The notes under the pieces were generated by a model, which was not told the DNA's origin, searched no databases, and worked only from the letters and a program-made list of their open reading frames with translations. A DNA stretch of 13,836 nucleotides from Bacteroidaceae bacterium (GTDB taxonomy: Bacteria; Bacteroidota; Bacteroidia; Bacteroidales; Bacteroidaceae), in the NCBI GenBank assembly GCA_028707655.1, contig JAQWAN010000022.1, positions 1 to 13,836 on the forward strand, in the 5' to 3' direction. This document shows positions 13,665 to 13,836 of this stretch, one piece after another. Positions within the stretch are counted from its first letter, which is position 1; each line of letters starts with the position of its first letter. The position numbers and the translations under genes are program-made.

Positions 13665-13836
13665 TTAATTAAAAAAACCACCTGCTGCATCCATACCTAA
13701 AGAATTATCAACTGCAACAATTGATAAACTATCTGAAGAGATGGAATCCACTGGTTCAACAGGAGAGCCATCTCCTACTTCCAAACGAAGCTCTGCACCA
13801 ATTGGCACTTTATCTCCCAACTTTAAAAGAGAATCT
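13665..13836 (-). CDS. PASTA-domain protein, C-terminal end (5' part outside window)
   Basis: The last 56 codons of a gene entering from the right edge are visible. The translation starts DSLLKLGDKVPIGAELRLEVG, which matches the end of a PASTA repeat (a pocket of the P-I-G-x-x-L-x-L-x-V-G type), and then runs through an acidic, Ser-rich tail to GGFFN and TAA. Bacteroidota often have a membrane-anchored PASTA protein immediately before this pseudouridine synthase and Ddl; such domains bind peptidoglycan or its precursors. The N-terminus, membrane anchor and number of PASTA repeats lie outside the window. It probably heads or belongs to the operon that continues through ddl. Confidence 0.75.
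   Translation of the reverse strand, partial: DSLLKLGDKVPIGAELRLEVGDGSPVEPVDSISSDSLSIVAVDNSLGMDAAGGFFN

Overview
The window comes from a member of the phylum Bacteroidota, most likely order Bacteroidales. It carries a complete type IX secretion system (T9SS) core operon in the Porphyromonas-style order porP-porK-porL-porM-porN. Promoter-like sites have the Bacteroidota form (TTTG/TTG about 20 bases before TAnnTTTG), several lipoproteins have Bacteroidota-like leaders, and the sequence is AT-rich. I cannot name a genus or species from sequence alone. Every gene I can support lies on the minus strand, so transcription runs from high to low coordinates.

Reading in the direction of transcription, the first block (13836 to 8487) is a tight seven-gene run. 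It holds the tail of a PASTA-domain protein, an RluD-type pseudouridine synthase, D-Ala-D-Ala ligase, a PlsC-like acyltransferase, a small lipoprotein, a methyltransferase-fold protein and a PduO-type cobalamin adenosyltransferase. Gaps are 1 to 18 bases, with one 19-base overlap. PASTA, Ddl and the acyltransferase suggest an envelope-growth theme (peptidoglycan precursors and phospholipid); the pseudouridine synthase and cobalamin enzyme appear to be passengers. A small DUF2795 gene follows with its own clear promoter and ends at a rho-independent terminator (8137-8161).

The second block (8067 to 1341) is the T9SS operon. PorP is an outer-membrane beta-barrel of the SprF family. PorK is a lipoprotein with a formylglycine-enzyme-like fold and partners PorN in the periplasmic ring. 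PorL and PorM form the inner-membrane proton-driven motor, and the residues thought to couple them (a TM glutamate in PorL, an arginine before the PorM TM helix) are present. A BadF/GlcNAc-kinase-like ATPase follows porN after a 76-base gap that contains a good promoter candidate, and a strong terminator (1280-1313) closes the block. A short hairpin touching the porP ribosome binding site may regulate the operon.

The last block is a 540-base gap holding a 22-bp-period array of four GGT...ACC dyads, followed by the first 266 codons of a secreted calcineurin-like phosphoesterase that runs off the left edge. I found no mobile element, CRISPR array, RNA gene or unknown multi-gene system. The most unusual items are the dyad array, the porP leader hairpin, an apparent 7-residue insertion in the DUF2795 protein, and altered active-site motifs in the ATPase and the methyltransferase-like protein.
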